DNA of 16,985 nucleotides from Prevotella sp. UBA2725 (GCA_002353825.1 DEKJ01000055.1:1-16985), one strand, 5' to 3'. Counted from the stretch's first letter, positions 1 through 8,709 are shown. Made by a program: numbers and translations. The notes: a model not told the origin generated them from the sequence alone.

Positions 1-18
1 GTAACTACTCAGCACCCC
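1..18 (+). repeat. Left terminal inverted repeat of the IS66 element
   Basis: The sequence GTAACTACTCAGCACCCC is the exact reverse complement of positions 1804-1821. The match stops after 18 bp. Confidence 0.95.
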
Positions 19-319
19 CCAGTATGATGCGGGTACCTACCGCGTTAATTTTTCACAAACTTGATTTTCGTTTAATTCCAAACCAATGTTAATGCGTCTT
101 AGAAATGGCATCCTTGGACATGTGCAGATACAGCAACCCTTTTAGATGTATAAGAGCTGCTATAGTTTGAAGCAAAGTCTTTGCCTCCACTTTTTTCCAC
201 CCAGCGGTCATTCGCGCCAAAGAGCTAATTTTACAGTTTTTCGAATTGAAGATTCCGCGTTAAGAGATGTAAATCCTGATTTTCCGGTTTTACAAAATAT
301 GCCTATTTTTGCAGGAGAA

Positions 320-1783
320 ATGGTAAGACCGTGTAAAGACATAGATAATGTTTTGCAGCAGATATGCCAGCGTCTGCGCAAACTTGAGAAGTCCGACTCC
401 GAAAAGACAGAGGAGATCGGACGTCTGAACCGCATCATCAACCAAAAGAATGTGGAGATACACAATCTGAAAACAGAGCTTGCCAAATCCAAAGCGCGTG
501 TCAGTGAACTGGAATCACAACTAGATGAAAATGACGGCAGTTCCCTTTCGTCGGACAAGCCGGAAAAGAACAGCAGCAATAGCAGCGTTCCGCCATCGAA
601 GGAGAGCATTGCGGCGCATGAGCTTCGCCGGACAAAATCCCTCCGCAAACCGAGCGGAAGACCAAGCGGCGGACAGTCAGGCCACAAGGGTAGTACTTTG
701 CAGACAGTCTCTACTCCGAACAGGATTGTAAGGCATGAGCCTGAATACTGCAAGTGCTGCGGCCGACCTCTTGGGGATGTAAAATACAGGAAAATCCGCA
801 AGACCCAGGTTGTGGACATCAAGTTCGTCATGGAGACGACCGAGGAGCAATATTACGAGAAGGTGTGCGAGTGTGGCTGTGTGAACAACTGCGATGCTCC
901 CAATTGCCGTATCAAATATGGCGACAACCTCAGGGCGCTTATTACCTACCTCAGTGTGGTGCAGTGTATGCCATTCAAGCGGATTGCCGAGTTGATTTCT
1001 GATCTTTGTGCCCGGAAGATAAGCGAGGGAACCGTTCAGAACATCCTCAAGGAAAGCAGCAAAAAGGCATCCTCTGCATACGAGGAGATACGTAAGAAGG
1101 TGGAACTGTCACCGGTAGCAGGGGCAGACGAGACAGGGGCTGCAGTCGGAAAGGAACTGCACTGGAACTGGATATTCCAGACCGACCTCCTTACCTACGT
1201 ATACCAGATGAAGTCGAGGGGCATGGAGGCTATAGACTCCAAGTTTCCCAATGGTCTGCCCAACACGACGTTGGTAACAGACAGGCACCGCAGCTATTTC
1301 AATATGAAGGTCAAGAACCATCAGGTCTGCCTTGCCCATTTGTTGAGAAATGCAGAATATCTCAACGAACTGGACACTGAACAGGACTGGTCCCGACGAT
1401 TCATCCATCTGATAGGACATGCCATCAATATCAGGCGGAACCGGAAGATCACGCCAAGAAAGGTGAAAATCATCAAGACAAAAATGAAGAAACTTTTAGG
1501 TGAAAGCCTTACTCACCTTGACGATGAGTTTGAGAAATTCAAGAAGGGCATACTCAAAGTCCAAGAATATCTGTTCACGTTTCTATCCGATATGCATGTC
1601 CCTTATGACAACAATGCCAGCGAGCGTGGGGTGCGGAAAATAAAGATAAAACAGAAAGTCAGTGGATGTTTTCGAACTGATGGTGGCGCAGACGATTTTG
1701 CAAAGCTTCACTCCATTGCAGAAACTGCCATGAAGAATGGAAATTCTAAATTCAAAGCGATTCTTGCTGTCGTACGACAGTGA
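320..1783 (+). CDS. IS66-family transposase (TnpC type)
   Basis: This is the DDE transposase that moves the surrounding element. The ATG at 320 follows AGGAGA and gives 487 aa, a usual length for the family. The reading frame is open from an ATG at 146, but those 58 extra residues look unlike transposase. Numbering from 320: a leucine-zipper-like coiled coil at about 8-70; a low-complexity Ser/Asn/Lys linker; a zinc-finger region with C144, C146, C147 and the cluster C183, C185, C187, C191, C196; and a DDE core with D270 (in ADETG), D321 (in VTDRH) and E435 (in the family-typical NNASER). The C-terminus has the usual KQKVSGCFRT stretch. No frameshift or stop interrupts it, so it is probably functional. 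The main doubt is the start codon. Confidence 0.93.
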   Translation: MVRPCKDIDNVLQQICQRLRKLEKSDSEKTEEIGRLNRIINQKNVEIHNLKTELAKSKARVSELESQLDENDGSSLSSDKPEKNSSNSSVPPSKESIAAHELRRTKSLRKPSGRPSGGQSGHKGSTLQTVSTPNRIVRHEPEYCKCCGRPLGDVKYRKIRKTQVVDIKFVMETTEEQYYEKVCECGCVNNCDAPNCRIKYGDNLRALITYLSVVQCMPFKRIAELISDLCARKISEGTVQNILKESSKKASSAYEEIRKKVELSPVAGADETGAAVGKELHWNWIFQTDLLTYVYQMKSRGMEAIDSKFPNGLPNTTLVTDRHRSYFNMKVKNHQVCLAHLLRNAEYLNELDTEQDWSRRFIHLIGHAINIRRNRKITPRKVKIIKTKMKKLLGESLTHLDDEFEKFKKGILKVQEYLFTFLSDMHVPYDNNASERGVRKIKIKQKVSGCFRTDGGADDFAKLHSIAETAMKNGNSKFKAILAVVRQ

Positions 1784-1803
1784 GATGACTGCTCATGTAT
1801 ACA

Positions 1804-1821
1804 GGGGTGCTGAGTAGTTAC
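1804..1821 (-). repeat. Right terminal inverted repeat of the IS66 element
   Basis: The sequence GGGGTGCTGAGTAGTTAC is a perfect reverse complement of positions 1-18. It marks the right end of the element, 69 bp before the susC start codon. Confidence 0.95.
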
Positions 1822-1890
1822 CTTTAATAGCAATGCGTAACCATAACAAACGAATATAATAACAGATTAAATATAAATAGAGAGATTTTC

Positions 1891-4800
1891 ATGGTAAAAA
1901 GAAAACTATTATCTATTGTTTTCCTCCTGTGCATGAGCCTCAGCCTCTTCGCACAAGCCAACAAGCCCATCAGCGTCAGCTTCAACGCTGAGCGCGCCAC
2001 GACAGCCCTTCACAAAGTGGAGAAGCTCGCGGGGCTAAGCATTCAGTACAATTATTCTGATGTCGACTACCGCATCACACTCAATGCCCACAGCATGAAG
2101 GCCATTGATGTGGTGCGTGCCATCATTCACGGCCATGCCCTCCGCGTGGAAGAGAAAGACAACGCCCTCGTCATCCTCAAGGTTGCCAACACGCCCCAGG
2201 ACAAAGAGATCGGCTTAGGCCGCAAGCTGCAAGGCCTGGTCACCGACTCTAAAGGCGAGCCTATCACGGGCGCCATCATCCGCGACCGTGATGGCAAGGT
2301 GAGCACGGTGAGTGACATCGACGGCAAGTTCTCACTCGACGCTAAAGACACGCGTATCGTGCTCAACGTGTCGTACATCGGCATGAAGCCCGCCCATTGG
2401 CAGGGACGCAACACCGACTATGCCGTCATCATCATGGAAGATAACTCGCAGACGCTGCAGGATGTCGTCGTCACGGGTTACCAGCAGATCGACCGCCGCA
2501 ACCTCACATCCTCCGTGACGAGCGTGAAGATGAGCGACATCAACCGCGATGGCGTCTCGACCATCGACAAGATGCTGCAAGGACGCATCCCTGACCTCGT
2601 GCTGACCAACGGTAGCGGCGAGGTCAACTCCGTGCCGCGTCTCCGCATACGCGGTACGAGCACGCTTATCGGCAACCGCGAGCCGCTCTGGGTCGTCGAC
2701 GGCATCATCGTCAACGACCCCGTGAACCTCTCGGCAGATGTCATCAATGACCCCGACTATATCAACCGCATCGGTAATGCCATCTCGGGTATCAACCCAC
2801 AGGACATCGACCGTATCGATGTGCTGAAAGATGCCTCCGCCACAGCACTTTATGGTACACGTGCCGCCAACGGCGTCATCGTCATCACCACAAAGAAAGG
2901 TCGTCCGGGCAAGCCTGTTGTGTCATATACCGCAACGACGACGCTGCGCCGCCGTCCCCGCTACACCGATGGCAAGATAGACCTCATGAACTCACTGGAG
3001 CGCACACAAGTGTCGCGCGAGTTGGCTGAGATGCACTATAGCTACCCTGCCAACATGAGCTATGTGGGCTACGAGGATGCCATGCGCAAATACTATGCCG
3101 GTGTCTATACCCGCGAAGAGTTCGAAAATGCCGTGGCACAGGCTGAGACACAGAACACCGACTGGTTCAAGCTTCTCACCCGCGACAGTTTTTCCATGGA
3201 CCACAGTGCCAACATCAGTGGTGGCTCGGATAAGTTCCGTTATTATGCCTCTCTCGGATACACGGGCGACAACGATGTCATCCGCGACAACTACAACCGG
3301 CGCTACACAGCCTCCACGAATCTTGACATGACGCTCAGCAACAAGATCAAGGTAGGCTTCCAACTGAGCATGTACACGGATAAGAAACGCTACGACCAGA
3401 GCGACGTCAATCCCATCAACTACGCTTACAACACGAGCCGTGTCATACCCGCTTACAACTCCGACGGCACTTATTATTATTACAAGAAGACCTCAGGCGG
3501 CAACAGTGCCTACAGCTACAATATCCTCAACGAGCTCGACAACAGTTACATGAAACAGAGCGAAAGCGGTCTCAAGGCTACCGTCAACGTGCGCTACACG
3601 CCTGAGGACTGGCTGTTCTTCGATGCCATTGCCTCCTATAGCAGCAGCAACACAAACATCGAAGGCTGGTACGGCGAGAAAAGCTGGTATGCAGCCGCAC
3701 TGAGACAGACCGAATATGGCATCCCTGCCGGAAAGACGAGTGTGCTGCCTTTCGGCGGTGAGCTCTCTGAGAACGATATACGCAACAACAACTGGACAGT
3801 GCGTCTGCAGGGCAACATGAACAAATATTTCGGCAAATATGCTGAACACAATATCAACCTCGCCATCGGTGTCGAGGCCAACAGCACCCATTATCAAGGC
3901 AACGCCTACACCCAGCGCGGCTATTATGCCGACCGTGGAAAGAAGTTCATCACCAGCGTGCCCGACAACTACACGTCGTTCATCAACTGGATGACGACCA
4001 ACTTTCCCACTATCACCGACAACCTCCTCAACCTGCTCTCTGCCTACGGTACACTCTCCTATAGCTACAAGCAGTATTTCACCCTCAACGCCAACACACG
4101 CTACGATGGCAGTAACCGCTTCGGCGACCGCAGCAACGAGAAGATCCTGCCAGTATGGAGCGTGTCAGGGCTGGCTAACATCTTAGAGATCAGCGGATGG
4201 AAACCCAAATGGATGGATGCCCTTACCTGGAAGATATCCTATGGTGGACAAGGCAATATGCTCGAAGGTCAGACGCCAAAGCTCACGCTGACCAAAGGCG
4301 CCTATGACACCCATTATCAGGAGATGATTTCAACAGTGAACAAGTTTGCCAACCCTGACCTCAAATGGGAGAAGACCTACTCGTTTAACACCGGCCTTGA
4401 GGCAGCGCTCTTCCACAGCCGGTTGCTCCTCTCTGCCGAAGTGTATTACAAGAAGACCAACGACGCCTTTATGGACAAGACCATCAGCGACGTCAACGGA
4501 TTCACTTCTTATGTCGTCAACTCCGGACAGATCATCAACAAAGGCTACAACCTCTCCGTCACCGCCACACCCATCCAGACCAAGAACTGGAACTGGATGA
4601 TCTCCGGCTCACTCTCCAAGGTCATCAACAAGATGAACACCGAGCCGGGTGAGGACGCCTATCAGATACAGGACTATCTCGACGGTACCGCCATCATCAA
4701 CGGCAAGGCTATCGGTTCTTTCTATTCATACCGCTTCATCGGACTGAACCCTGCCGATGGTGGACCGCTTTTCGACGACTGGCAGGACCGCGCCAGCGAA

Positions 4801-5448
4801 CTCGTGGGCCTCAACAACTATGAGACGGCCATGCGCGTGCTCTCCTACAGTGGACGACGCGACCCTGACATCACGGGCAGCATCTCCTCCACCTTGCAGT
4901 ATAAGAACTGGCGCCTCGGCGTGCTCATGGATTATGCAGCCGGCAACAAGGTGAGACTATTCAAAGTCTTCAACCAAGGCTCGACAACGAATGTCGGCCC
5001 TGCCTACATCTATCCGGAATACAACCTCAACCGCGCGCTGATTAACCGCTGGCGCAAGCCCGGTGACGAGAAGAACACGAACATCCCGTCGATCATGAGC
5101 ATCACGTCGCCCGACTTCTACCAGTATGCCAACCATTGGTCGCAGGGCTCCAACTACCAAGGCGTACAGTTTGCCTCCAACGCCTGGACGATGTACGACT
5201 ACAGCGACGTGCGCGTCGTCTCCGCCGACTATATCCGTCTGGCAAGTCTCAGTCTCACCTACGAGTTGCCGCAGGATATCCTTCGCCGCTGGGGACTGGA
5301 ACGCCTTGCCTTCACACTCACCGGCAACAACCTCTACACCCTTTGTAACAGTAAACTCAAGGGACAGACGCCTACACAGAGCGGATTCGCGGAGGTACAG
5401 CTCTCCGATACACCGTACTACACATTCAGTATCAACATACAGTTATAA
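1891..5448 (+). CDS. SusC/RagA-type TonB-dependent outer-membrane transporter with STN domain
   Basis: This 1185-aa protein should form the outer-membrane barrel of a SusC/D importer, energised by TonB-ExbBD. In order: a signal peptide (about 1-21, cut near LFA-QA); an STN (secretin/TonB N-terminal) domain at about 28-96; a carboxypeptidase-regulatory-like fold at about 112-182 (GLVTDSKGEPITGAII); a SusC Ton-box-like region (LQDVVVTG, 189-196); a plug at about 200-336 with LRIRGTSTL, LWVVDGI and DVLKDASATALYGTRAANGV; then a beta-barrel ending in a typical aromatic C-terminus (YYTFSINIQL). In known systems an STN domain signals to an anti-sigma factor that controls an ECF sigma factor, but no such genes are visible here. 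The susD gene follows after 18 bp. The leader is only 69 bp from the end of an IS66 element, so the native promoter is probably displaced. The substrate cannot be read from the sequence; no glycan-degrading enzyme is nearby. Confidence 0.96.
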   Translation: MVKRKLLSIVFLLCMSLSLFAQANKPISVSFNAERATTALHKVEKLAGLSIQYNYSDVDYRITLNAHSMKAIDVVRAIIHGHALRVEEKDNALVILKVANTPQDKEIGLGRKLQGLVTDSKGEPITGAIIRDRDGKVSTVSDIDGKFSLDAKDTRIVLNVSYIGMKPAHWQGRNTDYAVIIMEDNSQTLQDVVVTGYQQIDRRNLTSSVTSVKMSDINRDGVSTIDKMLQGRIPDLVLTNGSGEVNSVPRLRIRGTSTLIGNREPLWVVDGIIVNDPVNLSADVINDPDYINRIGNAISGINPQDIDRIDVLKDASATALYGTRAANGVIVITTKKGRPGKPVVSYTATTTLRRRPRYTDGKIDLMNSLERTQVSRELAEMHYSYPANMSYVGYEDAMRKYYAGVYTREEFENAVAQAETQNTDWFKLLTRDSFSMDHSANISGGSDKFRYYASLGYTGDNDVIRDNYNRRYTASTNLDMTLSNKIKVGFQLSMYTDKKRYDQSDVNPINYAYNTSRVIPAYNSDGTYYYYKKTSGGNSAYSYNILNELDNSYMKQSESGLKATVNVRYTPEDWLFFDAIASYSSSNTNIEGWYGEKSWYAAALRQTEYGIPAGKTSVLPFGGELSENDIRNNNWTVRLQGNMNKYFGKYAEHNINLAIGVEANSTHYQGNAYTQRGYYADRGKKFITSVPDNYTSFINWMTTNFPTITDNLLNLLSAYGTLSYSYKQYFTLNANTRYDGSNRFGDRSNEKILPVWSVSGLANILEISGWKPKWMDALTWKISYGGQGNMLEGQTPKLTLTKGAYDTHYQEMISTVNKFANPDLKWEKTYSFNTGLEAALFHSRLLLSAEVYYKKTNDAFMDKTISDVNGFTSYVVNSGQIINKGYNLSVTATPIQTKNWNWMISGSLSKVINKMNTEPGEDAYQIQDYLDGTAIINGKAIGSFYSYRFIGLNPADGGPLFDDWQDRASELVGLNNYETAMRVLSYSGRRDPDITGSISSTLQYKNWRLGVLMDYAAGNKVRLFKVFNQGSTTNVGPAYIYPEYNLNRALINRWRKPGDEKNTNIPSIMSITSPDFYQYANHWSQGSNYQGVQFASNAWTMYDYSDVRVVSADYIRLASLSLTYELPQDILRRWGLERLAFTLTGNNLYTLCNSKLKGQTPTQSGFAEVQLSDTPYYTFSINIQL

Positions 5449-5466
5449 TCATTATCATCTTCCAAA

Positions 5467-7071
5467 ATGAATATAAGACATTTCCATCCATATATTCTGA
5501 TTGCCGCTGCCCTGTCCGTGATGACCAGCTGTTCCGGCTATCTGAAAGAATATTCGCAGGACTCCGACTACGTGCGCTCGTGGGAAGACCTCAACGAGCT
5601 GCTCATCGGCAGCTGCTATGAGCCGACTTTCTCTGCCAACACCGTGGCGTTGGTGAGCGATCCCGAGTATTTCATCCATTTCCTCGGCGACGAGCTCGAC
5701 GAGTATCCTGAGAGCTACAACAGTTACAGCATGGGCTACGACGGCAAGGAGCGTGTCTTCGGCTATTATACCTGGCAGGCACGAAGCAGCCAGAACGACA
5801 CCTACACAGGCTACAACACCTCGACCGAGAGCGAGTGTTGGACCAACCTCTATAAGATGATCAACGTAGCCAACAATGTCATCTACAGTGCCCAGGACCT
5901 CAGCGACAAGACCAACGAGGAGCGACGCGGCAAGGAGAAGGTTGACGGTGAGGCCCGCTTCCTCCGTGCCTATTATTATTTCCAGCTCGTCAACCTCTAT
6001 GGCAAGGCTTACGACCCGTCCACAGCAGCTACCGACCCGGGCGTGCCCATCAAGACAAGTGCTGAAGTAGAAGACAAGAAATTCCAACGCAACACCGTGC
6101 AGGAGGTCTACGACCTTATCCTCTCTGACCTCGAGACAGCCGACAAGGAGCTTACCGACTATGGCGCACAGCCCACGCACTACCGTGCCGACTCTGTCGC
6201 CGTACATCTCCTCCGCAGCCGTGTCTATCTCTACATGCAAAACTGGCAACAGGCTGCCGTCTATGCACAAAAGGTCATCGACGAGCATCCTGGCGTCATC
6301 AACCTCAATACGCAGAGCGACGGCCAAGGCGTCATCTCAACGACATCCGGTGAGCTCATCTTCTCTATGGGAAGCAACAGCGTGATGTGCTACACGATGA
6401 ACAGCTACAAGAACTTCACCATCTCCTCCGCGCTCTATAATCTCTTCTCCGACAACGACCTGAGAAAGACAAAATACATGTGGACCAACGGCTCGTTCCA
6501 TGGTTACACGAAGTGTGATGTCGGGACACCAGACTCAAAAGTAGACGCCACGGACCCGAGCTATTATTTCAAGTATTATGAATATACTCATGAGATTGCG
6601 CTGAATGAATACTCCGACAAGAACTTCTTCCGCAGCAGTGAGGCTTATCTCAACCTTGCCGAAGCCGAGGCTTGCATGGGTCACGAGGCTGCTGCCCGCG
6701 AGGCTGTGAACCACCTGCGCCAATACCGTTTCAAGGAAGGCACCGACTATCAGATCACGTCATCGGGTGAGCAGCTCATCCGCGACATCCGCGATGAGCG
6801 CGAGCGCGAGCTCTTCCTTGAGGGACAGCGCTGGTTCGATCTGCGCCGCTATGCCGTTTGCAAGGTAGCTCCGCAGACGACGACCATCACCCACAACTAT
6901 TATTATTACGAGAGCCGGTCGAGCACGACAAAGACCGCACACCATATCTTCACGCTCACTCCGGGCGACTGGGGCTGGACACTCCCCATACCGCAGCCCG
7001 TACTCAACCAGAACACCGGTATGGAGAACAACCCACGCGGAACAAGAACATATACCGTGGGAAACTTATAA
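5467..7071 (+). CDS. SusD/RagB-family surface lipoprotein
   Basis: This 534-aa protein should be the substrate-capturing lid that sits on the SusC barrel at the cell surface. The signal peptide ends in a lipobox (MTSC) with the lipidated Cys at residue 22. The N-terminal segment (SWEDLNELLIGSCYEPT) is typical of SusD-like helices. The family's helical repeats are visible at about 389-420 (SSEAYLNLAEAEACMG), and the signature IRDERERELFLEGQRW followed by FDLRRY lies at 441-462. The C-terminal PIPQPVLNQN and NNPR motifs are also characteristic. It lies 18 bp after susC in the same operon, and the next gene starts 30 bp later. Family membership is clear, but the ligand is unknown. Confidence 0.96.
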   Translation: MNIRHFHPYILIAAALSVMTSCSGYLKEYSQDSDYVRSWEDLNELLIGSCYEPTFSANTVALVSDPEYFIHFLGDELDEYPESYNSYSMGYDGKERVFGYYTWQARSSQNDTYTGYNTSTESECWTNLYKMINVANNVIYSAQDLSDKTNEERRGKEKVDGEARFLRAYYYFQLVNLYGKAYDPSTAATDPGVPIKTSAEVEDKKFQRNTVQEVYDLILSDLETADKELTDYGAQPTHYRADSVAVHLLRSRVYLYMQNWQQAAVYAQKVIDEHPGVINLNTQSDGQGVISTTSGELIFSMGSNSVMCYTMNSYKNFTISSALYNLFSDNDLRKTKYMWTNGSFHGYTKCDVGTPDSKVDATDPSYYFKYYEYTHEIALNEYSDKNFFRSSEAYLNLAEAEACMGHEAAAREAVNHLRQYRFKEGTDYQITSSGEQLIRDIRDERERELFLEGQRWFDLRRYAVCKVAPQTTTITHNYYYYESRSSTTKTAHHIFTLTPGDWGWTLPIPQPVLNQNTGMENNPRGTRTYTVGNL

Positions 7072-7074
7072 TAA

Positions 7075-7102
7075 TGTTGAATATTAAATGTTGAATTATC
7101 AA
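7075..7102 (+). repeat. Degenerate heptamer repeat between susD and the next gene
   Basis: Four 7-base units follow each other: TGTTGAA, TATTAAA, TGTTGAA, TTATCAA. Units one and three are identical. The last unit ends in the A of the next start codon. The repeat makes up almost the whole 30-bp gap after susD, where a ribosome binding site would lie. No function can be assigned. Confidence 0.5.
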
Positions 7103-7989
7103 TGATACACCATAAGCTTTTTCCTTTGTTCGGTCTGCTTCTCCTCCTTGGTGCCTGCGGCAGTGAGGACACGCTGAAGCCGAGCAACGCCGACACCTAC
7201 GGCTTCGAGATACCCGAGAGCGACAACAGTGCGGAGGCTACGCTCCGCCGCTCCTTCCAGGAGAAATATGGCAGCTACCTGCTCTTCAATGACACCCTCA
7301 GTAACGGAGAGCTTCTCGACTTGGGGTATAATATCACGGCATCGACCTACGCTTACGTCTATACCTTCAACTATCTGAAGACAATGGACGAGAAACAGCA
7401 GGCCGTCGATTTCCTCACTTCGCGAATCTTGCCTCACCTCGGCAGTAAGCTCCGTCCCTTCTCGTTCCTACTGTGCAACAGTATCACACGCTACACACAG
7501 GACGGCACCAACTACAATCTCGACTGGCAGACGCCTTACCCACAGGTTGTCAGCGGCAAACGTGGCATAGCCATCAGTCTGTCGACGATCGAAGGGGCTG
7601 ACGAAGCGACCTTGGCTGCCTATGCTCAAACCGTGCTCGTCGACCTCCTCGTCTCTCAGGTTCAGGCACAGGCGGCCTCAACACTGGAGCTCTTCACCTC
7701 TGTCAGCAACCGCTACTATGGCGTCTATATGGACAATACCCCTGAGACAGAAGAGGCGAACATCCTATTGATGTATGCAGCAGGCTTCTGTGGAGCACAT
7801 ATCGCCATGTGGGGCGGAGTCTACACAGGTGTCTATCCCGATCAGAATGAGGATATCCAGCAATATGTGGAGTTAGTGGTCAACAACACAGCAGACGAGG
7901 TACAGCAGAAGTTCAGTGCTTACCCACTCATTCTGCAGAAATATCAGACCATGGTTAACTTGTTGAATCAATTAGGTTACGTGAAATGA
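7102..7989 (+). CDS. Lipoprotein related to SusC/D-associated zinc-metallohydrolase lipoproteins, without HExxH
   Basis: This 295-aa lipoprotein has a lipobox ending in GAC, with Cys19 followed by GSED, an acidic stretch like Bacteroidetes surface-export signals. Its place directly after susD, the CGSED start, and the C-terminal NEDIQQYVELVV...ILQKYQTMVNLL pattern recall the substrate-import-associated zinc metallohydrolase lipoproteins (Peptidase_Mx1 type). In that family a HExxHxxxQ-like zinc motif follows a short hydrophobic strand. The segment I align there, residues 182-190, reads LLVSQVQAQ, and no HExxH occurs anywhere in the protein. If the relationship holds, it is a non-catalytic relative, perhaps a binding subunit of the importer. 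The alignment was done by eye from memory of the family, so the name is tentative. It overlaps the next gene by 4 bp (ATGA). Confidence 0.6.
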   Translation: MIHHKLFPLFGLLLLLGACGSEDTLKPSNADTYGFEIPESDNSAEATLRRSFQEKYGSYLLFNDTLSNGELLDLGYNITASTYAYVYTFNYLKTMDEKQQAVDFLTSRILPHLGSKLRPFSFLLCNSITRYTQDGTNYNLDWQTPYPQVVSGKRGIAISLSTIEGADEATLAAYAQTVLVDLLVSQVQAQAASTLELFTSVSNRYYGVYMDNTPETEEANILLMYAAGFCGAHIAMWGGVYTGVYPDQNEDIQQYVELVVNNTADEVQQKFSAYPLILQKYQTMVNLLNQLGYVK

Positions 7990-8687
7990 AAAAGATAAGA
8001 ACAAACATACTCCTGCTCTTGCCTGTCCTGATCTTAGCGCTGACGGCATGCAGCAGTGACGATGACGACACGATAGCTACTTACGACTACAGTCAGTGCG
8101 CACGTGGCACGTTCACCGATGAGCGCGATGGCAATGTCTATCACTACATCACCATCGGCAATCTCGACTGGATGACGGAGAACGCACGCTACGACACGGG
8201 CAGTGACGACACGCGTGCCATCTACCCCACCCAGGGCATCCCTGGAGATAACAACCAGACGAACAACGCCCGCACCATTGCTCAATACGGCTACCTCTAT
8301 TCCTTTGAAGGAGCCCAGCAGGCTGCGCCGAAAGGCTGGCGTGTGCCGACAGATGACGACTGGAAAGCCCTCGAGACAGCCTTAGGCATGTCGGCTACAG
8401 AGGCTGACGCTGATGAATGGCGCGGGAATGGCGTAGCAGTCTCGCTCACTGATACGACGGGCGTTCATCTCGTTCTCGGTGGATTCGAGGATATGAACAG
8501 TACGTCCTTTGCCTCGAAATATTATTATATGAAAGCTATGGGCTACTACTGGACGTCGATGTCTCCCTCTGACGGGCTCGGCTACTTCCGCAAGATTCTC
8601 TATAACGACGGACGCGTCTACCGACATACGACAAAGACGAACAACATGCTCAGCGTGAGGTTCGTGAGAGAGAGCCCTAACCCTTAA
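7986..8687 (+). CDS. FISUMP-domain surface lipoprotein
   Basis: This 233-aa lipoprotein has a signal peptide with lipobox LTAC (Cys22), followed at once by SSDDDD. An SDDDD-type stretch just after the lipidated Cys is the lipoprotein export signal described for Bacteroides, so surface display is expected. The rest, about 40-230, matches the Fibrobacter succinogenes major paralogous domain: IGNLDWMTENARY, YGYLYSFEGA, APKGWRVPTDDDWKALE, a YYWTSM motif, and a closing LSVRFVRE. Proteins with this domain are usually secreted or surface-anchored, and their biochemical role is unknown. Its start overlaps the previous stop codon (ATGA), so the two are probably translationally coupled. I infer that it is an accessory of the SusC/D importer. 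Confidence 0.88.
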   Translation: MKKIRTNILLLLPVLILALTACSSDDDDTIATYDYSQCARGTFTDERDGNVYHYITIGNLDWMTENARYDTGSDDTRAIYPTQGIPGDNNQTNNARTIAQYGYLYSFEGAQQAAPKGWRVPTDDDWKALETALGMSATEADADEWRGNGVAVSLTDTTGVHLVLGGFEDMNSTSFASKYYYMKAMGYYWTSMSPSDGLGYFRKILYNDGRVYRHTTKTNNMLSVRFVRESPNP

Positions 8688-8688
8688 T

Positions 8689-8709
8689 CCCTTCCCCCAA
8701 GGGGAAGGG
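8689..8709 (+). terminator. GC-rich hairpin after the FISUMP gene (terminator-like or processing site)
   Basis: A perfect 9-bp stem (CCCTTCCCC with GGGGAAGGG) closes a 3-base loop, starting one base after the stop codon. Only two T residues follow, so it is not a classical intrinsic terminator. It could attenuate, protect the upstream mRNA end, or belong to a dispersed G/C palindrome family. Two weaker hairpins follow at 8721-8736 and 8747-8757. Confidence 0.5.

Larger units (their letters stand above)
1..1821 (+). mobile_element. Complete IS66-family insertion sequence (ISBst12-like, single transposase gene)
   Basis: The element is 1821 bp and is bounded by perfect 18-bp inverted repeats that begin with GTAA, as IS66-family ends commonly do. 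It holds one transposase gene. The accessory tnpA and tnpB genes of classical IS66 elements are absent, as in the ISBst12 subgroup. IS66-family elements usually make an 8-bp target duplication. The right flank is CTTTAATA (1822-1829), but the left flank lies outside the window, so the duplication cannot be checked. The element is oriented the same way as the downstream susC gene. It looks intact, because the ends and all catalytic residues are present. Confidence 0.93.

Noticed and set aside
22..145. Possible tnpA/tnpB remnants or a small gene in the left part of the IS
   Set aside because: The stretch is too short and shows no frame resembling those proteins. Only a weak GC hairpin near 28-43 is visible.
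146..319. N-terminal extension of the transposase from the ATG at 146
   Set aside because: The 58 residues do not resemble IS66 transposases, and the ATG at 320 has a good AGGAGA in front and gives a normal family length.
5455..6327. 290-codon open frame on the minus strand opposite susD
   Set aside because: susD is certain on the plus strand. The antisense product is low-complexity Val/Leu-rich sequence typical of shadow frames.
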